The notes under the pieces: generated by a model
What the model saw: the letters and a program-made list of their open reading frames with translations, nothing else
What the model was told of the DNA's origin: nothing
Databases searched by the model: none
Translations under genes and position numbers: made by a program
Shown: positions 12,387 through 24,823 of the stretch, in pieces
How the letters are laid out: each line of letters begins with the position of its first letter
Position numbering within the stretch: position 1 is the first letter of the stretch
Assembly (NCBI RefSeq): GCF_032062135.1
Contig: NC_092862.1
Span: 67,416,715-67,480,714 of the forward strand
Reading direction: 5' to 3'
DNA: 64,000 nucleotides
From: Pyxicephalus adspersus
Lineage: Eukaryota; Chordata; Amphibia; Anura; Pyxicephalidae

Positions 12387-13373
12387 CCAGGTGCAAGGAT
12401 ATTTATTGTAAGGTCTATACAAAAGACATTGGGGCATACATTGCTTTAAAAATTTTGAATGCCCACATACAGAAGGGCTTTTTTCTTAGTAAGGGCTGTA
12501 AAAATGTGAATTAGTCTGCCTGAAAAACTAGTTTTAGCCGGCCAGGAGATTTAAAAGAATCTTAATGTATAAGCGCAGAATAAAACTGGTATTAACAAAG
12601 TAATGACACCACAAACTGTTGATCAAGGAAGTATCCAAATGCTTTAGGGGATCAGGAAGGATTTGTTTCACCTGTTAAGGCAAATTAGACCATGCTTTAT
12701 AAAGTTTGTTTGCATTCCTCCGCATCTTTAAATTATTTTTTATTAATTTTTTTTCTTTTGGTTGAACTTGATGCTCTGATCATGCAGCTCCACATCCATG
12801 CTTTTAGTTCATTCCAATGTTAGGATTATATAGTAGGTGAATGATTACTGGATGGCATGCTTTCAGCTAACATATAACTGCATCATGCTTTTTTTTTTTT
12901 TTAATGGGAAAAAATACTCATCATCTAAGCATGTTGTGTAAAAGATTTTCTATATTGAAAGTAATGCTCTAAAAAGGAAATTCTCCTCACCAAATGTTGT
13001 TTTTCCCAATTATTTTATTTTCATTTGTACTTGTGCTACATTGTGGTTCCTAGCTCCCCATGTCATATTTTAACAGTAGTTTGCTTTGTAAATCCTAAAA
13101 ATAGAAAGAACTTTAAAGTCATATTAGCCTTCAATAAACCACAGTGGGGCTTGTCGGTGAACATCTAATGGGCAAGTTCGCCCATCATTATTCAGGAGAA
13201 AGGGAGAGCCAGACTGCATAATCCAGATTTAGGATTAGGATTTTATTTGTTTGAAACATTTGGTTTTAAATAGGGGAAATTGTGATGAAAATGCAAATTC
13301 TGTAGGGCAAATTTGCCTGCTTTATACAATTTTTAATATATACATTTATGTTTTGTTCTGTTCTCTTTTTCAG

Positions 13374-13426
13374 CACTTCTTCTTCCTGGTTAAAGATTAT
13401 GGGAGCTGGCTAGACATTGGAACAAG
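13374..13426 (+). CDS. PIGN: PIGN coding exon (second from 3' end)
   Basis: A strong acceptor (TTCTGTTCTCTTTTTCAG) and donor (AAG|GTACGT) bound 53 bases that read HFFFLVKDYGSWLDIGT plus the first two bases of a split Ser codon. Phase 0 at entry matches the preceding exon, and phase 2 at exit matches the next. The peptide is the highly conserved KDYGSWLDIGTSISHY region near the PIGN C-terminus, a loop before the last transmembrane helix. The two flanking introns (8.8 and 4.5 kb) are full of mobile elements while the exon is uninterrupted, which supports a working gene. Confidence 0.92.
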
Positions 13427-16260
13427 GTACGTTTTAAAAGTATTTTATTTGAGCTGAGAAAATAGAAACATAACTTTAACATTTAAAGCCCAGCTCTGCA
13501 TTCTGAATACAGCTGATATCGTTTCAGTACTTGCCACCTTCTTGAATTTTTCTGACTTATTTTCTATATTCATGTACTCATGTGCTTGGAAGTATGCATG
13601 ATCACTTCCACTGCAAATGTAAAAAAATGTTTTTATTGCCATATAATATTCATAGGCACAACACATTGTCAGTGAGTGTGCTTTTTTGGCAACTGTATGT
13701 TATATGATAGAAGTTGCCTGGTGTATACCACTTTTAGAAAGAATTTGCACTTTTATATCAGCTTATACAATCATAAAGGAACAAGAGAACTGAAAAAGAC
13801 TTGCTTCCTACAAAGACTTCAGCACTTATTTTTTTTAAGTCAATAATGTGCCTAGTTTTCCATAGTGAGGTCTGCCAGTGATGATTTATAAACATACATG
13901 AGAAACCATTGTAATTAAAACTATAAGAGAGCATCTGCAAACTGTTATCACTATGGTGCTTTATCCTACTGTTGTGTTCCTTTATTTGTATTTTGGAGTA
14001 ATTATTTATTAGTTAAGTAATTTAAATTCGTTTTTTCCATCATTTGTATTTGTACATAAATACCTAAAAAGTTAAATTCTAAGAACATCTGGTCATTTAC
14101 CCTTTATTATAAGTTACCACTACAATTTTTTGCTATTTCCGACACTAATATAGGGAGATGTTAATGAATGTGCAGAGCACTGGCTAATAATGCCTATCAC
14201 CACAGCCTAAGAAACCTTTAAATGCAGGCTAATAGTATCCTGTCGTGTTAAGACTGTGGCTCATTAACTTTCCCATGACTTTCACTAAACAAATGGAGAA
14301 ACTGGGTCTTGTGAGCATTTGGGTGCTAATATCTTTGTGACATTGTAAGTATATTCTACTACAACTAAACAGCTCTTTTTTTTCTGGCTCACAGTATCAA
14401 AGACTGTATGGGTATATATTTAACTGTATATGTGTATTCATTCAAGGGGAAATTACTACATTTTCTATGTTTATATGCAATTTTGTCTGTACATTTAATA
14501 ATTATTAATGTGAACAATTTTCTCTTTAACCGTTGATACATTACCTTAAAAACTAAGCAAAGTACCTTGTCTGTGTGTCTGTACTCCTAGGCAGTAAAGT
14601 AGTTTATCCTTTCTGCAAAAAATAATAAGCGCTAAAGATTGTTTTTTATGCATCACCATTCCAAAAATAATTAACAGTACAACGCAACGGTTATCCCTTG
14701 ATATAAAAACTATAAATCTATTCAAATAGTTCTCCAATCTAACAATAATAAATTGAACATATTTTTATATAGATATAGTTTAAATTCTAATAAGATACTA
14801 GTAATTCACTGTGGTCGAATAAAAAGCAATGAATCAGACACTTCTCAATAATTACTCTTTGATTGCCAAAAAAAAGTTGACTGTTGCGTCACTTCTTTTT
14901 TGAATAGCCTTTGACTAGATGTCAGTATTTGTATCAGTTTTTCAGACTCCATAAAGTTTATAAGGCATTTATTGTACCACCTTGCACTGACCTCTTATTT
15001 GGTTCAATAGTTTGGGTTTTAGATGCCTAGCTTTCTAAAGGATAATGTTATTAACTCCCCCTGAAAGACTGGCTAGATTATAATTGTATATGGCAATAAA
15101 GTCAAAGTTATCTCCGTGACCTTTCAGGTGGCTCCATTCCCAGAGATTGCTTCATAACAAACTTAGCTCCAGCTTCAAAGGAGTTTTGTGGTGCAATTAA
15201 CAATACTTATGTCAGTGGGGTACATCTTTTACCAATGACCTTTAGAAAAATCCTGTAACTGTTATCAGTAGCTTTTAGGTGTTTTTTTCAGAAAGTTACA
15301 AGAAATTGTACTATGCTGTATCATTAATACAAACTATTTACCATTGACACCTGCTGTATAATGAGATATATTTGGTAAACTGCAAGTTATTACACATTAT
15401 TGTAAATCTTAAGTCAATCTTTACAAAAAAAATATGGATGGAGTAGGTAAATGTTGAATTACTTTTCATGTTTTTGTTGCTATATTTGTTCCGTTGTGAA
15501 AATGTCTTTTTATTTGACCCATTGACACAATAGTAGGAAATAGTATTGAAACTTTAATAAAAAAAAGTTTAGAGTAGATGTAGGTTATGATCATTGGATA
15601 TATACCATTAGAGATGTTCAGGGAAATCTATTTTGAGTCGATTCCGATCCAGAATTGTGTTTTTCAAAGCTTGATTCAGATTACCAATCTGAGCTCCAAA
15701 CTGACATTACTATAGCTGTCAATTTCCTTAGAAATAAAGGCACAACACAAGAAAAAAATCTTTATTCCTTTTTTAACTAATATTTACCTTTGCAGGATCC
15801 AGTGATGTCCAAATGTGATATGCAATGACAATCCCTTCCAGTGTCTGCCATTTCTACTGATGGTGAACACAATAACATTGTTCAGCCAATCCATTGTGAT
15901 CAGTTAATACTGAGTTGACCGATCAAAATGACTAGCTAATCTGGGCACTGGTCTGGATAATGACAGCTGTCATAGTCTAGCAAGCATATGACTCAGGAAA
16001 TTCAGACTGCAGCCATTGTTGTATGTTTTACCTTTTATTGACTGGTATAGCATTTTAAAACAAATTTGGGAGTTTCAACTGGTATCATTCCAACCCTGAA
16101 TTTTTTTCAGCTTCAAGCATCTCTAGCAATCATTTACAGTTTTCCTAGTCCATCCACACAGTGATAGCCTGTTTAGGTTCTCTTCATGTAAGGTAATTCT
16201 AAAATATATATGGAAAATAGGTGAATGCAAACAAATTTTTGAAGAAAAAAAGGCTCATCA

Positions 16261-16797
16261 CTTAAAGCGGAACTAACCTGGAAAAAAAAAAACTTGCTTT
16301 CCCTTACCTTTGCAGATCCCTCCAGAGTTTTCTGGGATTGGGTCCTGGGCCATCCTGTTATCAGTCTTTGTCCTTTCAGAGGAAGCTCCGTCGCTGCTAT
16401 CCTTCTTCCTGCTTCTGCCCTCGTCACCCGATCTCACACTGCTGTAAATGGGGAAAAAAAGATCTCCCTGTGTATGCATGAGATTGGCATTTTTTCCCCC
16501 ATTTAAGAAAAGGCTCCTTCTGTTTTTGCCCGACAATGGGCATTCGCATAAGGAGCAGCTGGAAGCCTCTTGGAATGAGTGACATATTGTATGTCAGGAG
16601 GCTCTGCGCTCTAATTCTGTCTTTATCGCTGTGGCAGTAAAGAAAGAATCCCGCCAAGTGCTTCACCTTTTTTTTTTTTTTTTTTAAGAAAGGGTTTTAA
16701 CCCATCCTCCCAAAAAAAAGGTCATTTTTACTTTACAGAAAAGGGTTGTCCCGCATTTAATGTAAAATAACATTTTTGTTTAGGTCTGCTTCAATAA
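16261..16797. mobile_element. DNA transposon MITE with AAAGCGGAACTAA end
   Basis: The left end CTTAAAGCGGAACTAACCTGG and the right end GTTTAGGTCTGCTTCAATAAG are imperfect inverted repeats. The inside is richer in GC than the surrounding intron and has A and T runs near the ends. Several overlapping short open frames on both strands are by-products of that composition. Superfamily is not settled; the TTAA at the left end would fit piggyBac, but the right end does not confirm it. Confidence 0.55.
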
Positions 16798-17351
16798 GAA
16801 TTGTACAGTATAAAATTTTATTACTGCAGAAAATTAGATAGATGGGAAACAGATTAGTTCACCTAATGTAAACAAATGTTCTTAATCAAAAACAGATGTA
16901 AATAATTAGTTTAAAATGTAATCATTAGGAATGACTGTAAATTGACATTTGTAAAAAGCTTTTACAACATTTATTGCTTATGCCGAATATTGTAGTATAC
17001 AATACACTTGATAGAAAACAATGCATTTTCATCATGTATTGGAAAACAAATATAAAAAAGAGATATCAAGTAAAGGGGAAAGTTACATCAAGGGTTGCTG
17101 TAAATCCATTTTCCCTAAAGTGTAAAACAGCAAAAAAAAGGTCGTTTTTGCATAGGCTTCAGTTTTCATAGGAGCAGCGTGCAAAGGTAGCAGGCTTCAA
17201 CTGGCTTAATATTGACGCCTGTTAGTGGCATGCTTAAAGTAACAGTCAGCACTCCTAATAAGACCTTTTCTTCTTCTCACCGGAGCTAAATAGTACCTTA
17301 TAGGCTTTCACAAAGCTTTCAAAAACCTCTATAAATCTTGATATATACACT

Positions 17352-17578
17352 GGGCGGGATTTGTTAAAGCTCTCCAAGACTGGAAAAAAAACCAATCATG
17401 GGAGAACCTGGGTGATCCAGCAAACCTGATCAATCATGGACCCTGATCAGGACTGGAAACATTTGCCAACTATTAGAAGATGATTTCTAGAAAATCAGTT
17501 CCAGGTTTGCTGGATCACCCTGGTTCACTGATGATAGTCTATCTTCGGCAGTCTTGCATCTTTATTTAAATCCAGCCC
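17352..17578. mobile_element. Palindromic MITE, copy 2
   Basis: Ends GGGCGGGATTTGTTAAAGC and TTATTTAAATCCAGCCC, with the inner pair GATCCAGCAAACCTG / CAGGTTTGCTGGATC. ACT occurs directly on both sides (17349-17351, 17579-17581), a 3-bp target duplication. A 3-bp duplication and these ends suggest a PIF/Harbinger-type origin, which is inference. Confidence 0.8.
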
Positions 17579-17942
17579 ACTGAGCTGATGCCTGTGTGAT
17601 CAAGACCTTGTTAAATTATCCATTTTATAATATAATGGTATTAAAGTTATTTTTTAATCTCACTTGGCAGCCAGATGTAATTTTCTAAAACTATCTAAAT
17701 TCAAATGCTTTCTTGCACTGTGCCAAAACTGGAGGCTTTCGGTATTCTGCAGGTATACACGAAGCCCCTAGAAGTGTGATTTCTTTCTTGTGTGATTGGC
17801 TTTTCACTAAGATACAAGTCAGATTTGCCTTCACCGATAACAATATTGATATTATAAAAACTGACCCATAATATTGTTTTTTTTTTTTAAACTGTTGCAA
17901 TGGCTAACATACATTACTTTTTTTTTTATTCCTTCCTTACAG

Positions 17943-18066
17943 CATCAGCCATTATGTCATTGTGATGTCTATGACTATCTTCCTGATGCTCCTGAGTGGA
18001 TTGGTTCAGTATCTTACTACAAAGAAAATAGGGACTGGAAGAAAAGGGAAACACCATACCTCTTGA
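17943..18066 (+). CDS. PIGN: PIGN terminal coding exon
   Basis: The acceptor CCTTACAG is followed by C, which completes the split Ser codon, then 40 codons and TGA at 18064-18066. It reads [20 protein letters not shown], then QYLTTKK and a basic tail ending KHHTS. This is the last transmembrane helix of the ER enzyme followed by a short polar C-terminus, which in such proteins normally faces the cytosol. The three exons here give 72 residues with no stop or frameshift. The tail after TTKK differs from what I recall of mammalian PIGN, a normal place for variation. Confidence 0.92.
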
Positions 18067-19105
18067 CACAGTGGAAAGCATCAGCTACAGGCCATATAGG
18101 TCACAGTCACTGTTTACATATTGCATATTATACTACGAACGGTTCTGATGGGCTGCTGCTTCAATGAGGATCATTCTAATATTTAAGGACACTTAACAGT
18201 TGTGTAAATGGGTACATCACTTAGCAAACTCCCATTTATGTATTTAATTTAACGCAAAGCAATGTTTTAATTTTTTTTTTTAGACCTCAGGCAACGCCTT
18301 CTTGTCTTGTCACAGTTATAGTGGCCTTCACTACCCATTCACTACATGCATTTAGGCAGTCAGCTACTCTGCACCAAAGTCTTCATTGCACTGTAGGGGT
18401 GACTTTAGCTCTGTATTTAAACAGGATAGTGGGGTGGGGGGGATTTAATGGTAATGTCACCACTTAGAAATCAATGGGCTGATTTGTGCAAAAACATTTT
18501 GGACTGAAATGACAAAAATACTTGGAGAAACAAATTAGATGCTGTGTTTTATTTAAAATATAAAACTTGAATGTGTTCCCTGAAAACATACTTCACATAC
18601 TCTCTAGATTTATTGGTAAAAGTCCTTGTATTGGCCACATTTGTCAATGATGAATTACTTGCAGATAACTGCATTTCATGTTTTGGAGAAAAATGTAAAA
18701 CTATTCCAGCAAAAGTTATGTAATAATAATTTTCATCAGTTTTCCAGCATTACAACTAGTTGACTGCATTGGAAACCAGAATTATTCAGAAAATTTCCAT
18801 AGGAGATATTGATATTCAGTTACTGAATTGATATTCAGTGTGCCAGATATGGATACTCAGTGTGTCTGAAATGCCCAATTGGTTTCTATAATGTCTGAAA
18901 ATGTAAGAGAATGTTGGTAAAATTTAGGTGTAAAGGGATTTAGGTTAAAATGTAGCCAAATAGAAAATCATCCACATGCTGGCATCCATCTAAGAATGTA
19001 AAATCAGTTCTGGGTAAACCCTATAGGAAAATTTTTTCGATGGTGGTAGTTTCTTATATTGTTTATACAATTTATATTTTTAAATAAAATCAATTTTATG
19101 TATTT
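18067..19105 (+). other. PIGN: Probable PIGN 3' UTR
   Basis: Sequence from the stop codon to the first good polyadenylation site. It holds T runs, a G-rich run near 18430 and no open frame of note. The end is inferred from the AATAAA at 19083; a longer isoform could use the AATAAA at 19814. Confidence 0.55.
19083..19088 (+). terminator. PIGN: Candidate PIGN polyadenylation signal
   Basis: AATAAA followed about 25 bases later by TATGGTTGTGGTTAC, a GU-rich downstream element, so cleavage is expected near 19100-19110. This is the first canonical hexamer after the stop codon. A second AATAAA at 19814-19819 is a possible distal site. Confidence 0.55.
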
Positions 19106-19139
19106 TTTTATGGTTGTGGTTACTTTGCAATAGTTTCAA

Positions 19140-19615
19140 CGATGGCACATTTTGACCGTGAATGTATGAAGGGTATATTACTATTATTTGGAATATTACT
19201 AGACAGTAGTGTGTGTCCATGAAGCAGATGTTACATTTTAAAGTGTTCACAACAGGTAATTTATACCAGAGGTACATGCTAATAATCCCTAGGTAAACAT
19301 GACATTGTAGCCATTATAGTCAATTTTCTATACATGATAATGTTTGCCTTTTCATAGATAACATTAGAACTACACTTGCATAAGAAATAGCCTTGCTTGT
19401 GGTGTTTAAATGATATGAATATTAGAAACAGATTTCCATTAGATAGATCCACTTTTTCAGAGTTGGGTGTAGGAGTATCTGATTGATACACTTGCAGTTA
19501 ATCTCCACCCCTACATGCACATTTTTTTTTTAGTTAAATTTGAAATCTGGGTAAAAGAAACATTGTCTAAATATAAGAGGCTTGTGCATTCTTTTTTGTG
19601 TATTTGTGTATATCC
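19140..19615 (+). repeat. Diverged local duplication, unit A
   Basis: Shares long blocks in the same order and orientation with 23250-23598: GAATGTATGAAGGGTA, GACAGTAGTGTGT, CTTGCTTGTGGTGTTTAAAT, CACTTGCAGTTAATC and CCACCCCTACATGCACAT. Unit A has two extra stretches of roughly 60-70 bases that unit B lacks. It starts just downstream of the inferred PIGN cleavage site. Confidence 0.8.
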
Positions 19616-19646
19616 AAATGATTTTTTAGAATTGTTATACATTGAT

Positions 19647-19653
<7 letters not shown>

Positions 19654-19684
<31 letters not shown>
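19654..19684. repeat. (AT)n microsatellite
   Basis: About fifteen AT dinucleotides after CACAC. Confidence 0.9.
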
Positions 19685-19688
<4 letters not shown>

Positions 19689-19689
19689 C

Positions 19690-21755
19690 TTGGGAGTGAG
19701 ACATTTTCTGATAATTTTATTAATTATGACTCTTGGTCTACCAGAAACATTGTTGGGCTCATTGAATGGAGAAGTGCAAAGAGCAATTATAATGTGCAGT
19801 GTTCCATAGCAGTAATAAAGTTTTGCTTCACTCAGTGGAAAGTAAATTCTAATTGGTTGTTAAGAGTTAATTTGGTTTGCTCTTTGCCTTATGGATTTAA
19901 TATAAATGGCTATTTTATAGTCTATGAGGAATAGTCATGAAGTGTTTGTTTCTACTTATAATAAATGAATCCTTAATCCTGTTCATGCTTTGGAATATTG
20001 CTGGTTACATTTAAAAAAAAAAAAAGATTGTGCTGGAGAAACATATAACAGTCATTAGATAAAATTCACCTGTCGGAATAACAATATGCCAATGCTGACA
20101 TGTTTTTGAAGGTGAGTACTGCTTAACAGGTTTTAGCAAACCTAATATGCATCTGTGTGTTTTACATCACTGACTCGCTGAGTAACAAGGGATGACATGT
20201 TTATTATTTTCAGTTCCATGAAAACATAGTATTTGGGTGCATACATACATGCTGTCTTGCATATTGGGCATTTAGGAATATTTTAGCCCTACCCTAGTTT
20301 TAATAATTAGCAGGCATATTAAGTGAAGTCAAGTGAATTTAAAATTGGTTTATATGGTAATGGGAGGGATGAGAATTCTGGTTTTGTGGTGACTGGTTTT
20401 ACTTAAGTCTGCAATAATCATACAGTCCTTTTCCGCACATTCTATAAGTTACATATCTACATTTTTCAGTGTATATGTATCTTTTTTTTTACCATGACAA
20501 ATTTTGTTTGATTCAGTGTGAACCAGTGCCAATGTTTTTAAACATTTAGATATATATATATTCTTAACAAGTAGTAAATTAACTTTATTGAACTTAAGAA
20601 TATTCAATTAGCAATGTGTTGGGATTCTTTTTACTATTCATGTTTTTCTACCCTGCTTATCAAACAGGTGAGCCACTCTTGAGAAGATTCACTGTTGCAC
20701 CAAATACTTTGTATTTGCAGATTGCAGATGTCTTAGGTGTAGAACATGTTCACTTCCCAAAGTACATTAGGTGAAGGTTTGCTGCCTTTAATCATCCAGT
20801 CACAAGTGAGCAACATTTCATTTTTTTTCTTTTTACTTTGGGATAGTCTTTTTAAAAGTAAAATTTCAATTCATCCTATTTTTTATTTATTTGCCTTGCT
20901 TCATCATTTTGAGTGACATACTTAGAATATGCTGCAGACCTGGAGTTCACTCCAACCTTCTGAATACTTTATTCCATGCCTCTGATCCAAGAAATAATAA
21001 TGCCAGTGGGTCAGCATGAACACCAAGCATTTAGCATTTTCAGAAGAAGGTATTTTCAGAAAAACAGCATAGCTCCTTCATTGTGTGGGATGATAAAGTG
21101 GCACACAGTTTAGCATAATACACTAACAATAGCAGGTGCTTTTTGAGAGGTAAGTTTGGAAAAGATGAGACCGGGAAACATTTGTCAGTGAAAAGAAGGG
21201 AGGATGCTTTCCAGTGATTGACCACTCTGTGTCAATAGATGAACCCAGCAGCACATCAACAGCCCTGGCTTTTCCCTCTCCACAAATGTGAGCAGATCAC
21301 TGCAATGCTTTTTGAGGATGATAACTGTCCTTTATCAGTCTGGCCCTATGAACCACTATACGTAGTGTTAACATGTCTTTTGTGTGTAGATAAAAAATAC
21401 AAAATCAAAAAAATAATAATATATAATAGTTTCCCAGATCTTCTAATTACGCACTTCTGTTAATTTATAGTACAGTTTTTCTCAGCCTTTTCACCCTAAA
21501 AATTACTTTTCAGGTTTCAGGGACTCCGTGCTTAAACCAACTCATTAAATGCCAGTGGAAAAACATGCACCTTACATTTGTGGACAGTTGTAAGAATATC
21601 CTCTTACAATAGGGTTCTGAATTCCACTTTTAAAGAAAGCTAAAATTATCTTTGGTGTAACTCTGCTTATACTGCAGTAGTGTCAGCTCTAGAACTATGC
21701 AGACATCACAAAATGAGATGTCAATCATCCACAGATTAAGAAAACCCCCTAGAAC
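19690..21755. other. Intergenic, nothing recognised
   Basis: AT-rich sequence with poly-A/T runs. Short open frames near 21040-21463 have no recognisable domain. An AATAAA at 19814 could serve a long PIGN transcript. Confidence 0.5.
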
Positions 21756-21763
21756 CTCTTTAG

Positions 21764-22378
21764 CAGGAGTTCTTAACCGGGGGTTTCCATACCCCTTGAG
21801 AGTATGGGAACCAAATGCTGGGGGTATGGGACTCGATCTGTAGATACTGGTATTTATTTTATTTAATGTATTCGTTTATAATTTAATACATTATTAAATT
21901 TGAAATCAAAGTGGAGAAATTGACTTGATGTGTCAGATGACATGCGAGTAGCTTTGTTTGTAACTGTACCCCGATTTCATGCTTTGATTGCACAGAAACA
22001 ACAGCAAATATCTCACTAGATTAGTGAAAGTCTGTGTATTTTCTTCTTTTGTGTAATACTCAACTGTAAGAAGTAAAATTCTTGGTTTATAATCTGAAAC
22101 AAGTGAGTCACACAAATATATAAACAAAGATATACTGTAAATCAGATGTAGCTGTTTGTAGATTTGACATTTTTCATTTTGCTTTTGGTAAATATAATAA
22201 ATTTAATAATGCTTATGATTTTATTTCATGTTCTCTCCCTAGCTATCCATATCTAAAGTACAGTAAACTCATACTGGCAACTAATAAAAGAAGTAAGTAA
22301 AGAAGAAGTAAAGGGGATTGGGACCATATTGGACAATCCATTGGGGGTCTGGAGTCATCACGAGGTTCAGAACCTTTG
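21764..22378. mobile_element. hAT non-autonomous element
   Basis: Ends CAGGAGTTCTTAACC and GGTTCAGAACCTTTG are inverted copies of the hAT/Charlie-type terminus. The flanking octamers CTCTTTAG (21756-21763) and CTCTATAG (22379-22386) match at 7 of 8 positions, as expected for the 8-bp duplication of hAT transposons. The inside is AT-rich with no transposase frame. Confidence 0.8.
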
Positions 22379-23249
22379 CTCTATAGAAAATAGAAAGATT
22401 TTCACAGAACGCTGGTTAAGAATGGCAGCTATGGAGCATCTCTTCCCTTTTCTCTACCCTATGTTTTGCAAGGCACTACAGATGTTGCCCAAGTTTCATT
22501 AAGCTCACTGTTTAGACTAACAACCTTCTTCTACAACTGCATATTTTAATAGAAATCATTTTTAAGGTTCTGTTTTTCTTTATTTTGCATTATTGCCCTC
22601 TGTAAGTTCTATTGCCTTTGTATTTTCTTTTCAAAATAATAAATACAAACATTTAGAAGTTCGATAAGTGGTTTATTGCATTTTTAGTTTAGCATTTTTT
22701 GTTGCATTATATATAAATCAGACCAAAATAAGCGGCTCCTGTGGAAGGAAGCCAGACAGAGACAATTCCTGCAATGGAAGAACAATTGTAAGCTATGCAT
22801 GTAAACATAAACATAAAAATAATTAGTTAGGTGGGATTTTTTGATTGCTTGCTGTGATTTACAGAGAGAAAATAGAGTACATCAAATTAAATACATACAA
22901 CAGGCATGAGTAAACTGTGTTTATAATCAATGCACATTAGTGTAAGTACTCTACAGTACAAGTCAATGTGACAACGTATACAACAATTGAAGCTAGCTGG
23001 AAGCAGTTATTCTACATATTACTTCGATAAGGATAAACACAGGGATTTATAAAGTGCTGCCAATTAGCCAAAGTACTGGATAGTTAATCTATCTGCTGTG
23101 GTAGAAACAATTCCTACACATCCATGTAGTTGCTTTTTAAACTTTGAAAAGCAATTGTTTCTAAAGGTTGCATGGTTTTTCATAAACATTTACCATTTCT
23201 TTGGTATCATTTTGTGTAGATGGCTTCATTATCCTATACCATTAAAGCA

Positions 23250-23598
23250 ATGCATTGGATTTTGACCTTTTGAATGTATGAAGGGTACATCACTATTATT
23301 TAGAATATTACGAGACAGTAGTGTGTATGCATGAAGCAGATGTTAAAGATCTGTTCACATCAGATAATCTGTAGCAGAGGTTCTGGGTAAACAGGACATT
23401 GAAGCCATTATAGAGAAAAAAATCCTTGCTTGTGGTGTTTAAATATTATGATTAAAGTATTAGAAACTGATTCACTTGCAGTTAATCCCCACCCCTACAT
23501 GCACATATTTTTTCAATTAAAATTGAAATCTGGGAAAAATAAACATTGTCTTAATATAAGAGGCATGTGCATTCTTATTTATATATCTGTGTTTTTCC
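23250..23598 (+). repeat. Diverged local duplication, unit B
   Basis: Shorter partner of 19140-19615, in the same orientation about 4.1 kb away. The matching blocks are in the same order, and two internal segments are missing here relative to unit A. Confidence 0.8.
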
Positions 23599-24409
23599 CC
23601 AAAGTCTGTATAGTAATTCAACATAAAAAAACTCCTGATGTGAAAGTTTCCTGCAATACAAACCAGTCACTGATCTTGTTTCTGCCCCCAGTAGTTTTTT
23701 GCAAGCAACTAGTAGTTGGAGGATGGTAGTTGGTCCTACCTACATTTCTGCTCTCTGCATACTTATGATGTCAATGCTAATTTTTAAGGTTATATCTGAA
23801 TTTGGAAAGGCATTTGGTGCACACAAAGTGGATTGATATCCTTCATTGCTGTTCAAGATATTTACCAGAAATTGTTTATGCTTTAAAAAGAAATGACAGA
23901 ATTCTTTCTTGTTTATAGTAGACCCATTTAAGAGCTTTTAAATGCCCATGGCAAGGCTAGTGCTGGACCTTGAAGGGATGCAGGGGTAAGTACCTAGTAA
24001 GTGTTACTCCTATATAAGTCATTAGGTGTATGTAATGTTTCAGTGTTGCAACTCCCATAGATGCTTGCACTCAAGTGTGGTGTGTCTCTTCCATATGCAT
24101 TTGCACATAACTACAGAAGATGTTTTATTATAATATAATACAAACTGGATACTACTTGGGTTTAATTAGACTAATGGGGTTAAGTAATGGGGAATTTGTA
24201 TATTGCACAAAGCAATATTGTTTCACTTATTAAGGTGGACACATCTGTACAGTGTTTATTCAGGATGTTAAACATCACTGCTTCAAAGGCCTCCACTCAA
24301 CACTATACTTTATTTACATTGCAAAACAAACAGCTAAGTATTTGATGTATCAGCCAAAATAATGTGAACTACTTTACAAACAGTACAGTGATCCAGACAA
24401 GCCTGTAAA

Positions 24410-24823
24410 GCTGCGTACACACTTCCAATTTTTATCGTTCAAAATGAACGACGAACGATCGATTGGGCAAAAATCGTTCGTAAAAAAAGTAACCAACGAC
24501 GCCGACGAACGAGGAAAGTCGTTGGAAACGAACGACCGGACCGGCGGATCGGATTGGACGACGATCGTTGACCATCGTTCGTGTGTACGATCGTTCGTTG
24601 ATCGTCCATGGTCTGAGCATGCGTGACGAACGAACGTTCGTTCACTTCCTGTCGGGCACGTCACTCCCTGTATCGCTCAAACGATCGTATCTATTGTGTG
24701 TACAATATCTACGAACGATCGTGTCGTTATCTGTATGTGCAGGATCGGTGCTATACGATCGTTCGCAGATATCGTGCAGGATCGTTCGTTTAACAACGAT
24801 AATAATTGGAAGTGTGTACGTTG
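24410..24823. mobile_element. CpG-rich MITE with GCTGCGTACACAC ends
   Basis: Left GCTGCGTACACACTTCCAATT and right AATTGGAAGTGTGTACGTTGC are inverted copies. The inside is packed with CGTTCG, CGATCG and ACGAACG, including local palindromes, and stands out sharply in CpG from its surroundings. Several overlapping open frames on both strands arise from this repetitive make-up. Related but decayed members are at 34376-34787 and 48031-48260. Probably hAT-derived, which is inference. Confidence 0.8.

Larger units (their letters stand above)
4583..13373 (+). other. PIGN: PIGN intron, about 8.8 kb
   Basis: Begins GTAAGT and ends with a pyrimidine-rich tract and TTTTTCAG. The stretch 4583-7870 holds AT-rich sequence where I recognise no repeat or gene. 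A GC-richer MITE-like block lies at 7872-8165, a palindromic MITE at 9402-9622, a microsatellite near 11650, a CCGAAAATAAG repeat at 11741-12040 and a SINE tail at 12236-12386. One minus-strand open frame near 10276-10605 is discussed separately. Confidence 0.85.
13427..17942 (+). other. PIGN: PIGN last intron, about 4.5 kb
   Basis: Starts GTACGT and ends with a long T-rich tract and CCTTACAG. From 13427 to 16260 I see only AT-rich unique sequence and poly-T/A runs. A GC-richer MITE occupies 16261-16797 and a palindromic MITE 17352-17578. Confidence 0.9.

Noticed and set aside
16173..16666. Cluster of 70-87 codon frames on both strands in the last PIGN intron
   Set aside because: They coincide with the GC-richer MITE at 16261-16797 and show no domain or splice context.
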